Shown: positions 57,133 through 64,000 of the stretch, piece by piece | How positions within the stretch are numbered: position 1 is the first letter of the stretch | How the letters are laid out: the number at the start of each line of letters is the position of its first letter | From: Pirellulales bacterium | GTDB lineage: Bacteria > Planctomycetota > Planctomycetia > Pirellulales > PALSA-1355 | Length of the DNA: 64,000 nt | Assembly (NCBI GenBank): GCA_022844125.1 | Contig: JALHMI010000007.1 | Coordinates: 311,143-375,142, forward strand | Direction of reading: 5' to 3' | The notes under the pieces: generated by a model | Seen by the model: the letters and a program-made list of their open reading frames with translations, nothing else | What the model was told of the DNA's origin: nothing | Database searches by the model: none | Made by a program: the position numbers and the translations under genes

Positions 57133-58074
57133 TTGCGAACGATTACCGCGACGTTGGCCCTCAGTCTTCTCACTTTTCTGGCCTCGGTCGTTTCCGCTAC
57201 TGCCGACGAAGCGGCCAGCAGGTTCGTCGATTTCGATGTCATCGAGGATGTAGTCTACGGGCACAAAGACGGCCTGGCCCTGACCATGGACGTCGTCACA
57301 CCGCAGGAAAACGCCAAGGGAATCGGCGTCGTGCTGGTTTCCAGCGGCGGCTGGCGGTCCGGCAAATCGAACGTGCCAGGCGCCGAGATCGAAGGCCGCA
57401 AGCACGAACACTGGATGCAGGGCCTGCTGCAGGGCGGTTACACGCTGTTCATCTCCCGGCATGGCAGCGCTCCCCGGTACTATGTGCCGGAGATGATCGA
57501 CGACATTCGCCGCAGCGTGCGGTTTGCGCGCCATCACGCCGCGAAGTACGGCGTCGATCCCCAGCGGCTGGGCATCACTAGCGGCTCGTCCGGCGGTCAC
57601 CTCTCGCTGATGGTGGGACTGACCGGCGACGATGGCAAGCCGGACGCCAGCGATCCGATCGAACGCGAAAGCTCGCGGGTGCAGGCGATCGTGGCCTGGT
57701 TCCCGCCGACGGACCTCGTGAACTGGGGAATGAAGGACGGCTATATCACGATCAACAAGCTGCGGCCGGACATTCTCAAAGGGCTATTCCCGGAGATTAC
57801 GGATATGAAGCCGCAGCTCGAAAGCATCTCGCCGATCTACTTCGTTACGCCCGACGATCCGCCGCTGCTGCTGATTCATGGCCTGCGCGATCTGACCGTG
57901 CCGATCCAGCAGTCGCGGATCATGCGCGACAAGTACGACGAGGCCAAGCTGCCGATCAAGCTGGTCGAACACAAGACCGGCGGCCACACCAACTGGCCGG
58001 GCATCCTTGATGAATACCCGGCCGTGTGGGCGTGGTTCGACGAGTACCTGGCGGCGCCGCAGGATTCGAAGTAG
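57133..58074 (+). CDS. Exported alpha/beta hydrolase
   Basis: A 313-residue protein with a signal peptide (residues ~1-24, ending SATADE). An esterase/peptidase-like alpha/beta hydrolase follows: strand-rich GIGVVLVSSGGWRSG (oxyanion region), the nucleophile elbow ITSGSSGGHLSL (G-x-S-x-G), PPLLLIHGLRDLTVP (catalytic Asp region) and EHKTGGHTNWPG (catalytic His). It may be an ester or peptide hydrolase acting outside the cytoplasm. The TTG start has AAGGAA upstream. The next gene is convergent, 22 bases away. Confidence 0.88.
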   Translation: MRTITATLALSLLTFLASVVSATADEAASRFVDFDVIEDVVYGHKDGLALTMDVVTPQENAKGIGVVLVSSGGWRSGKSNVPGAEIEGRKHEHWMQGLLQGGYTLFISRHGSAPRYYVPEMIDDIRRSVRFARHHAAKYGVDPQRLGITSGSSGGHLSLMVGLTGDDGKPDASDPIERESSRVQAIVAWFPPTDLVNWGMKDGYITINKLRPDILKGLFPEITDMKPQLESISPIYFVTPDDPPLLLIHGLRDLTVPIQQSRIMRDKYDEAKLPIKLVEHKTGGHTNWPGILDEYPAVWAWFDEYLAAPQDSK

Positions 58075-58096
58075 CGCGGCTGCGTGGGCGAGCCGG

Positions 58097-58489
58097 TTAC
58101 TTCTTCACCCAGTAGTCGACGACCAGCACCTTTTCGAGCTTCGGGCCGACCAGCGTGCCGAACTCCTTGTGCGCCGGATGCGGCAGGTAGGCGTCGCGTC
58201 CCTTGTCGTCGGCAAAGGTGACAAAGAAGCAGTGGGTGAAGCCCTGGGCGCGGCCTTCAGTGCTCACGTCGGTGCCGTACTCGAAGTCCTGGATCACGTC
58301 GATCTTCTTCTTCAGCTCCCGGAAGGCGTTGACGACTTCCTTCACCTGGGCTTCGCTAGTGCCGTCCTTGAACTTGAACAGCACGACGTGGCGGAAGACT
58401 TTTTCGTCTTCGGCCCGGGCGGAAGAGACGTTTGCGGCGGCGGCAAGCATAAACACTCCCAGAGCGACTGACAGCAGACGGTGAAACAT
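58097..58489 (-). CDS. Dabb-family (stress-responsive alpha/beta barrel) exported protein
   Basis: A 130-residue protein with a signal peptide (residues ~1-26, ending SSARAED) and one Dabb domain of ~100 residues: VFRHVVLFKFKDGTSEAQVKEVV at the N-terminus and DAYLPHPAHKEFGTLVGP in the middle. HVVLFKFK and the PAH motif are family hallmarks. Dabb proteins form dimeric barrels; the role in planctomycetes is unknown and exported members are frequent. The ATG has GGGAACC upstream. It ends 22 bases from the convergent hydrolase. Confidence 0.9.
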   Translation of the reverse strand: MFHRLLSVALGVFMLAAAANVSSARAEDEKVFRHVVLFKFKDGTSEAQVKEVVNAFRELKKKIDVIQDFEYGTDVSTEGRAQGFTHCFFVTFADDKGRDAYLPHPAHKEFGTLVGPKLEKVLVVDYWVKK

Positions 58490-59234
58490 GGCAGGTTCCC
58501 AAGGTTTGAGGATTCACAAGGTGTGGCCGTCAGTGTAGAAGGCGAGCGGCACGGCTGCAAATGGCGGCCGGGACGCGGTTTCACCACAGGGGCTGGGCCC
58601 GCAGCGGTGGGTTTCGAATTGCCAAAGACCTGTGGGAGAGTGCCCGGTGTGCCGCAACAAGGAAGAATCTTCTCAATGCTTGACTGAACCCGGGATCACG
58701 GAAAACTTCGGCTGGCATTTTCCGCCGCTCGCATTTTTCGCGCGTGTGGGTCTCGAAACTCGTGAAAATGCTGTTTCAGCGCCACACACACCCTCTCGCG
58801 AGCAGCATTGGGCGCCGCGCCGTTTCTCCAGTTTGCCAACTGCGTTAACATCGTTACGCTGCGTGCGTGCTCTGAATGCATTCATCTGAACGTACCATAT
58901 CCGAAAGGCTGGCCAGATTTCCAGTCTTGGTGGACACGTGGGCGGTGTGCGCGGCGCGCACGCGAGCGCGGTTGTCTGCAATGAGTTGCGCCGGGGGCGC
59001 GCCACACGCGCGGGCAAGTGTGATTCGACGTGCGAATTTTTCAGATGCGTTCCAATGATCCTGATGCACCGCAGGAAGGGTGAGAGTCAGACGCAAGAGT
59101 CGCGGCGCGATTCGGGTTACCGCAAAACCGCCCGCACTGCAGGACCTCCGGTTGCTTGCGGAGTGTGGTTATAGTGCTGTGAGTTGGACTTCCTGCCGCG
59201 ACTCGAAATCAACACCCAACGAGGTTCAAAAACC
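58490..59234. other. 745-base gene-free region
   Basis: No convincing gene is seen in this long gap. Short open frames on both strands lack homology and a ribosome-binding site. It contains imperfect inverted sequences around 58730-58780 (GCATTTTTCGCG and CGTGAAAATGC) and runs rich in CGCG. A TATAGT at about 59170 has no matching -35. A non-coding RNA or long regulatory leader is possible but not supported. Confidence 0.5.
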
Positions 59235-61325
59235 ATGCCCAACCGCCGTGAGTTTGTCCAGTCGCTGCCAGCTTTTGCCGTAGCAAGCCACATGTTGCTG
59301 GACGGGACGCCGGCCGAAGCACAACCGGCGGCCCCGGCTCAGGGGCATTTTCACCCGCAGGGCAAAGCTCCCTCGAAGTACACGAAGGAGGTGCTCCGCA
59401 AGGCGAAAACTTCGCTGCCGTTCGGCGACACGCGGGATTTCGAGGAGCAGAAGCGGGGGCTGATCGCTCCCATGCCCGAGTTGCAGATCAAGAACGATGC
59501 GGGCGAAATCGCTTGGGACATGAAGCAGTTTCAGTTCCTCGATCGGCAGCCAGAGTTTGACAGCATCCATCCCTCGCTGCACCGGATCGGACAATTGAAC
59601 AACAACTACGGACTGTACGAGGTGATTCCGGGCATCTACCAGGTGCGCGGATTCGATCTCGCGCAGACAACTTTCGTGCGGGGGAAGACCGGCTGGATCG
59701 TCTTCGACTGCCTCGTCACTACTGAGGTGATGCGGGCGGCATGGAAATTGTTTCAGGAGCATGTCGGAAAGGGCCTGCCCGTTACGGCGGTTGTCTACTC
59801 GCACTCTCACGGCGACCACTGGGGCGGCGTGCGCGGCGTCGTCAACGAGGCCGACGTCCGGGCCGGCAAAGTGCAGATCCTGGCGCCGCGCGACTTCATG
59901 GTGCACACGATTTCCGAGAACGTGTTCGCGGGCAACGCGATGAATCGGCGGCTGTTCTACCAGTACGGAGTCCTGCTGCCGGTCAGTCCGTATGGCTATG
60001 TCAGCCAGGGTCTCGGCCAGGGGATTTCGCGAGGGGTCTCGGGACTGATCGCGCCGACGCACGTCGTTGCAAAGGACATCGAGGAGATTGAGGTTGATGG
60101 TGTTCGGATGGTGTTTCAGAACACGCCCAACACGGAGGCCCCGTCGGAGATGAACACCTACATTCCCGACATGAAGGCCCTCTGGATGGCGGAGAACATC
60201 AACGCCACGCTGCACAACATTTACACGCTGCGAGGGACCCTCATCCGCGATGCTCTGAATTGGTCGAAGTACATCAATCAAGCGCTGTATAAGTTCGGTC
60301 GCGAGGCCGAGGTAATGTTTACGGCCCACCATTGGCCTCGCTGGGGCAACGAGCGCGTGCAGGACATCCTTCGCGCCCAGCGCGACTTGTACGCCCACTT
60401 CAACAACCAGGTCCTCCACCTGGCCAATCAAGGTGTGACGATCAACCAGATTCATAACGTTTACGAATTGCCGAAGAGCCTGCAGCAAAAGTGGGAATGC
60501 CGGGGTTATCACGGGTCCGTGCAACACAACGCGCGGGGTGTGGTCCAGCGTTATCTGGGATTCTGGGACTGCAACCCGGCCACGCTCATCCCGCTCTCGC
60601 CCGGCGATTCGGCCCCGCTGTACGTCGAGATGATGGGTGGCGCCGAGAAGATTCTCTCTCGCGGCAGGCAGTTGCACAGCGAGGGGAAGTACCTGCTGGC
60701 GCAGGAGATCCTGAACAAGCTCGTCCACGCCGAGCCCGCCAACCAGGAGGCGAAGGACCTGCTGGCCGACGTCTTCGAACAAATCGGCTACCAGCAGGAA
60801 AATCCCGGACTGCGCAACAGCTTCCTCGCCGGAGCCTACGAACTCCGCTCGGGGATTCCCCAGGGGGCATCGCCCAAGTCGAGTGGACCCGACGTTATCC
60901 GGGCCATGTCGACCGAATTGTTCCTGAACTTCCTGGGCATTCGTATGGACAGCCGCAAGGCCGAAGGGCTACGGTTTACGATCAACTTGATCACCCCGGA
61001 CAATGGCGAGAAATTCGTGATCGAGTTGCAGAACGCCACGCTCAGCAACCTGCCCGGGTTCCTGGCCGATAAGCCCGACCTGACGCTGACGATCAACCGC
61101 GCGGATCTAGAGCAGACGATGATGGGCGTCAAGACGCTTGAGGCCCAGATCAAAGATGGCACGGCGAAGGTCGACGGCCATGTCACGATCCTGGCAAAGC
61201 TCGCCGCGACGATGGTCGACTTCGACCCAACGTTTGAGATCCTTCCCGGGACGAAGGCCCGCGGGGGCGCGGTTGCCCATGCCGAGCCGTATGAGGCGGT
61301 GCCCGGAAAGACGATGGTTGAGTGA
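59235..61325 (+). CDS. Tat-exported linear alkylsulfatase (SdsA1-like)
   Basis: A 696-residue enzyme. The N-terminus NRREFVQSLPAFAVA is a twin-arginine (Tat) signal, cut near EAQ-PA. The metallo-beta-lactamase core has the zinc-binding HSHGDHWGG (~residue 190), the MAENINATLHNIYTLRG block and MFTAHHWPRWGNE, all characteristic of SDS-type alkylsulfatases. A helical dimerisation domain follows, and residues ~560-680 form a C-terminal SCP2-like domain (LRFTINLITPDNGEKFVIEL). The family cleaves primary alkyl sulfates such as SDS. CGAGG precedes the ATG. It is convergent with the ion-channel gene. Confidence 0.93.
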   Translation: MPNRREFVQSLPAFAVASHMLLDGTPAEAQPAAPAQGHFHPQGKAPSKYTKEVLRKAKTSLPFGDTRDFEEQKRGLIAPMPELQIKNDAGEIAWDMKQFQFLDRQPEFDSIHPSLHRIGQLNNNYGLYEVIPGIYQVRGFDLAQTTFVRGKTGWIVFDCLVTTEVMRAAWKLFQEHVGKGLPVTAVVYSHSHGDHWGGVRGVVNEADVRAGKVQILAPRDFMVHTISENVFAGNAMNRRLFYQYGVLLPVSPYGYVSQGLGQGISRGVSGLIAPTHVVAKDIEEIEVDGVRMVFQNTPNTEAPSEMNTYIPDMKALWMAENINATLHNIYTLRGTLIRDALNWSKYINQALYKFGREAEVMFTAHHWPRWGNERVQDILRAQRDLYAHFNNQVLHLANQGVTINQIHNVYELPKSLQQKWECRGYHGSVQHNARGVVQRYLGFWDCNPATLIPLSPGDSAPLYVEMMGGAEKILSRGRQLHSEGKYLLAQEILNKLVHAEPANQEAKDLLADVFEQIGYQQENPGLRNSFLAGAYELRSGIPQGASPKSSGPDVIRAMSTELFLNFLGIRMDSRKAEGLRFTINLITPDNGEKFVIELQNATLSNLPGFLADKPDLTLTINRADLEQTMMGVKTLEAQIKDGTAKVDGHVTILAKLAATMVDFDPTFEILPGTKARGGAVAHAEPYEAVPGKTMVE

Positions 61326-61375
61326 CCATCCGCGTGAGACGGTGCAAAGGGCTGTCTGCCGCGCCGATTAGCGAG

Positions 61376-61413
61376 CAGTCGCGCTCCCGTCTCGGGCGTT
61401 TTTGGCGCGACTG
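61376..61413. terminator. Inverted repeat between convergent genes
   Basis: A perfect 9-bp stem (CAGTCGCGC at 61376-61384 and GCGCGACTG at 61405-61413) with a 20-base loop containing GTTTTT lies between the alkylsulfatase and the channel gene. A bidirectional terminator role is possible, but there is no T-tract outside the stem. Confidence 0.3.
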
Positions 61414-61475
61414 GCGAATCCGCGGTCGCCGATGGCTCAATGCGGAGGCTCCGCGCCGCGATCTGGATTGCTTGT

Positions 61476-62594
61476 TCAGACGAAGTAGAACATCACCAGC
61501 ACGGCAAGCGCGTTCAGGCCGATATAGACCAGCGGGAAGATCCAGCGACAGCAGCGGTCGATACGATCGCCGACATCGCTTCCCTGGCTGTCGGCGTACG
61601 CTACCCACAGGTTGATCACAACCGTGGCGCACATCAATAAGAAGCTGAGACTCAAGAACTCGTTCATCAGCGTGAAGTACGAGACATTCGGAACGATTCC
61701 CACGAGCGTGATCTGGTAGGCCACTGCCGAGAGAATTCCCACGAACGAGACACTCATTCGATCACCCACCGAGGAGCGGTCCATCCAGAATACCGACCAG
61801 GACAGCACGACGATCAACCCCATCGGGAGCACGACTAGCCGAAGCATGAACATGGGCTTTCGCTTGACATCGATTGTCACGACGAAGGCAGAGGCGATGT
61901 CCGTGTGGGCGGCCTTCACTATGTTCAGCTTGCGAATCGAGGCGGATACGCCTTCCACGGTCCACTGAGGAAGCCTGGTCATCAACTCGTCGGCGGATGT
62001 GGCGTGAGGATCGGCGTGGAACACGACCTCGCTGGCATCGAAACCAAAAACTCGAAAAGCAAGCACCAACTGCTGTCGGTCGAACGGCAGACGTCTCTCA
62101 TCGAGATCCACCTTGGCTACCGCTTCGAGTTTTTCGCTTAAGGTACTGGTTCCGTCCGGCTTCACTCGGAGAAGCACCGCCTTGCTTTCGTAGTGCCCCG
62201 AAGTGTTGACAAGTGTGACCTGGGGGTACCAACCAGGCGACAGTTCATTGAACTGATAAGCTCCGGAGAACACCCTTTCGTCGGTGCCCTCCTGGGCGGG
62301 GTCGAATGCCTGGCGTGCATCGTGCCACACCAATGTGAGGACCCCAGAGAACGCGACTTCCTCGACTTCGTCCCTGATCTGACTGATGCTGAGCAATTGA
62401 AAGGAAGCGCGAACCTCGATCGGTCTCCCGGCCGCGGGTAGTGCGAGCAAAGCCAACTCGCCTGGAGACGATGCGGGCGACTCCGCGTTGGGCTGGGCCA
62501 AGGCCACTTGGGAACAGCAAGTCGCCCAGACCGCGAATCGAAGCGTAAGAATTATCAGTTTTCGAAAGTGACGCCGATTTTCGCGGAAGTTCAT
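61476..62594 (-). CDS. Pentameric ligand-gated ion channel homologue (Cys-loop family, prokaryotic)
   Basis: A 372-residue protein with the layout of GLIC/ELIC-type channels. A signal peptide (~residues 12-34) is followed by a beta-sandwich extracellular domain. RRLPFDRQQLVL (~168-179) matches the Cys-loop FPFD region, without the two cysteines, as in other bacterial members. Helix M1 (~249-271) has LVVLPMGLIVVLSWSVFWM, M2 (~282-302) SVSFVGILSAVAYQITLVGIVP, M3 (~310-334) MNEFLSLSFLLMCATVVINL and M4 (~352-372) WIFPLVYIGLNALAVLVMF. Substrate and ion are unknown. The ATG at 62594 (a TTG is one codon upstream) is used. Confidence 0.9.
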   Translation of the reverse strand: MNFRENRRHFRKLIILTLRFAVWATCCSQVALAQPNAESPASSPGELALLALPAAGRPIEVRASFQLLSISQIRDEVEEVAFSGVLTLVWHDARQAFDPAQEGTDERVFSGAYQFNELSPGWYPQVTLVNTSGHYESKAVLLRVKPDGTSTLSEKLEAVAKVDLDERRLPFDRQQLVLAFRVFGFDASEVVFHADPHATSADELMTRLPQWTVEGVSASIRKLNIVKAAHTDIASAFVVTIDVKRKPMFMLRLVVLPMGLIVVLSWSVFWMDRSSVGDRMSVSFVGILSAVAYQITLVGIVPNVSYFTLMNEFLSLSFLLMCATVVINLWVAYADSQGSDVGDRIDRCCRWIFPLVYIGLNALAVLVMFYFV

Positions 62595-62668
62595 CAATGA
62601 GCGACTGTCTGCGGGACTGCTAAAGTGGACCGGATGTTCGAACTCGATTTTCTAGCAGGCCGGATGCG

Positions 62669-63409
62669 CTAGCGGCGGCGGAATTTGCCAACCGCCGCGA
62701 GCGCCAGTGCCAGGCCCGCCAACGCGAACGTCGACGGCTCGGGCACTTCGCGAATGTAGTACGAAGGATCGAAGCCGCTGAGCGTCGGATTGATGATCGC
62801 GCTTTCGACATAATCCCAGGAGACGATGGAATTGTTGCTCTGGAAGTAGACCGACAGGTCGTCGCCGAGCGGACCGCCGATGCCACTGGCGCCCGAGGTC
62901 GAGGCGACGAACCAGCCCGGCTGACCGTCGTTGACGCCAATCGCCAGTCCGAACCAGTAATTGCCGGCCGGCAGTGCAAAGTTTGGCACATCGACGCTGA
63001 CGCCCCACACGGCCGCGCCGCCTTGCGTGAAGCTGGTCGCATAGGGTGTGACCGCGCCGCTGCCCGAGGCGACGAGCGTGCCGCCATTGTTGTGCGACAT
63101 GCCGGTGCGGATTTCCCATTGAGCGTTGTCGATCGATAGACCGCTGAGCTGGCCGAAGGAATGGAAGTGGCCGCCGACGACATCGATCACTCCGCCACCG
63201 GCGCCCGGCACCCAGGTGAAGTTGTCGAAGGTGAGCGCGTACGTCTGGCTGGCGTTGGAAAGGTTGTCGGTGTACTGCGGCCACCCGGTTTGCTGCGTGT
63301 AGGGATCGCCCGAGTACCAATCGGCCTGGGCGGAATCGGCGGCGACGAGAAGCGTCGCGCAGGAGAGAAGCAGGGTGCAACACGACGAGCGATTGAAGCG
63401 AGCGAACAT
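62669..63409 (-). CDS. PEP-CTERM sorting-domain protein
   Basis: A 246-residue exported protein. The signal peptide (residues ~1-30, ending SAQADW) is followed by a beta-rich, Gly/Ser/Asn-rich passenger that I do not recognise. It ends with VPEPSTFALAGLALALAA and a basic VGKFRRR, the classic PEP-CTERM sorting signal, which is processed by an exosortase and anchors or releases proteins linked to extracellular polysaccharide. GGGAG precedes the ATG at 63409. The frame continues to 63523 without homology. Confidence 0.92.
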   Translation of the reverse strand: MFARFNRSSCCTLLLSCATLLVAADSAQADWYSGDPYTQQTGWPQYTDNLSNASQTYALTFDNFTWVPGAGGGVIDVVGGHFHSFGQLSGLSIDNAQWEIRTGMSHNNGGTLVASGSGAVTPYATSFTQGGAAVWGVSVDVPNFALPAGNYWFGLAIGVNDGQPGWFVASTSGASGIGGPLGDDLSVYFQSNNSIVSWDYVESAIINPTLSGFDPSYYIREVPEPSTFALAGLALALAAVGKFRRR

Positions 63410-63586
63410 TGGCGACTCCCAGCGAAAGTTGAATCCTGGTTGAATCCCGGGCACGAGTTGGTTCGAGCCTCTTCCGCGGTGCGCAGTGTTCCGCCGCGAC
63501 CTGCCGGGCACCAGCATAGTCACCGTGGCCGGCGTTTCGCAACATAAGACTTCCGCGGGGCCCCCATTCGACCGAGACCGGCAAGC

Positions 63587-63982
63587 TCAGGTGAGTTCAG
63601 CAAAGATCCGTTTGGACCTGCGCAGGCTGCGAGAAATCCATAAAGTCGCAGCGATTCCGACAAGCCCCAGGCCGAGGAGAAGGTATGCATCCGCGGTCAC
63701 GCCTGTGTTGATGACGTAGGCCACGTCGGGATGGCGTGGGTCATACCAACACGGGACAACGGCGTCGGGCTTGAAAGTGCCGGTATCAGCAGCGAATCGC
63801 TCGGACCTCTGGTAGTTCCAGGGCGAGGGATTGAGCCGGTTGCTTGGGGACGCAAACGGGGGGACGCAAACGGGGACATCACACGTCTGTTCGGCACGCT
63901 GATTGTAGCACTCGCGGAGAGTCACTTCGAGTTTATGGAAAGGGGGCCCTCGGGTGAGTGAGCGGTGTCGGGAGAGTTCCAT
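63587..63982 (-). pseudogene. 5'-truncated DUF3592-like remnant
   Basis: The last ~85 residues read as the end of a DUF3592-type protein: GTFKPDAVVPCWYDPRHPDVAYVINTG, then a helix (AYLLLGLGLVGIAATLWI) and a basic tail. The part before it (TCDVPVCVPPFASPSN) is encoded by a tandem 14-bp repeat and its surroundings and has no domain pattern. This suggests that the 5' end was lost or replaced by an insertion. The gene could instead run on past the window in another frame. The true structure is unresolved. Confidence 0.4.
63846..63873. repeat. Tandem 14-bp repeat GGGGACGCAAACGG x2
   Basis: Two exact copies (63846-63859 and 63860-63873) are followed by GGACA. The motif recalls REP-like sequences beside RAYT transposases in planctomycetes, from memory, but no transposase is in the window. 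It interrupts the DUF3592-like remnant. Confidence 0.6.
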
Positions 63983-64000
63983 GCGGGCTGCGAGCTTGTC

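Noticed and set aside
58632..58889. Short open frames in the gene-free region before the alkylsulfatase
   Set aside because: No ribosome-binding site, no recognisable domain and unusual composition; a gene cannot be supported.
59226..60782. 518-codon minus-strand open frame
   Set aside because: It is antisense to the alkylsulfatase, whose zinc motifs are intact; the antisense translation is rich in Arg/Val/Leu with no family signature.

Overview
The window reads as a chromosome segment of a planctomycete, most likely from the Pirellulales. The lineage markers are a DUF1559 protein with a prepilin-type N-terminus (779-2131), two giant PVC-type membrane-bound dehydrogenase/cytochrome c proteins (41872-44922 and 51701-55102), a LEPR-XLL-type surface protein with SdrD-like repeats (12236-16627), a PEP-CTERM protein (62669-63409), a stand-alone RNA polymerase alpha-CTD-like protein (28531-28803), many exported proteins of unknown role, high GC and frequent TTG/GTG starts. 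I see no rRNA, tRNA, CRISPR array, prophage or intact insertion sequence. Assignments rest on reading motifs; no database search was run.

Layout. 1-2131: tail of a DUF697-like protein, a rhodanese, and a DUF1559 pseudopilin with its promoter and a perfect hairpin terminator. 2343-12208: a rightward run with AddB-AddA helicase-nuclease (ATGA overlap), a CCA-type nucleotidyltransferase, a small membrane protein, and two small unknown genes. 12236-28269: a long leftward block with the repeat surface protein, a secreted WD40 protein, citrate synthase, a PpiC isomerase, Mfd, an Old Yellow Enzyme-like oxidoreductase and a PcrA/UvrD helicase. 28531-35919: the alpha-CTD-like gene, a PQQ-type propeller (leftward), a tight trio (DUF3592 membrane protein with an arrestin-like tail, a soluble arrestin-like protein, a P-loop ATPase), a Pro/Thr/Cys-rich exported protein, and PolX. 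35916-38901: a GT-C-like membrane glycosyltransferase with a HAD-UbiA prenyltransferase. 39124-41865: a Fur-family regulator divergent from sucCD. 41872-47295: a PVC cytochrome, an outer-membrane barrel protein and BirA. 47392-49222: MarR, pirin and DoxX, a redox-type regulon with matching palindromes. 49563-58489: a DUF1207-like protein, a coupled operon (SGNH hydrolase, PVC cytochrome, RlmM-like methyltransferase), an acidic protein, an alpha/beta hydrolase and a Dabb protein. 59235-63982: a Tat-exported alkylsulfatase, a pentameric ligand-gated ion channel homologue, a PEP-CTERM protein and a broken DUF3592-like remnant beside a 14-bp tandem repeat.

Functional themes. DNA repair is dense (AddAB, Mfd, PcrA, PolX). 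Central carbon metabolism is represented by citrate synthase and succinyl-CoA synthetase. Much of the rest is envelope biology. The most promising undescribed unit is the arrestin-like/DUF3592/P-loop trio at 30315-32651, which combines a membrane anchor, two probable arrestin folds and an ATPase with overlapping or adjacent reading frames. Other items worth a second look are the ion-channel homologue, the 222-residue super-repeat in the surface protein, the HAD-UbiA/GT-C pair with an altered HAD motif I, and -10 elements so close to the start codons of fur and polX that leaderless mRNAs are likely.
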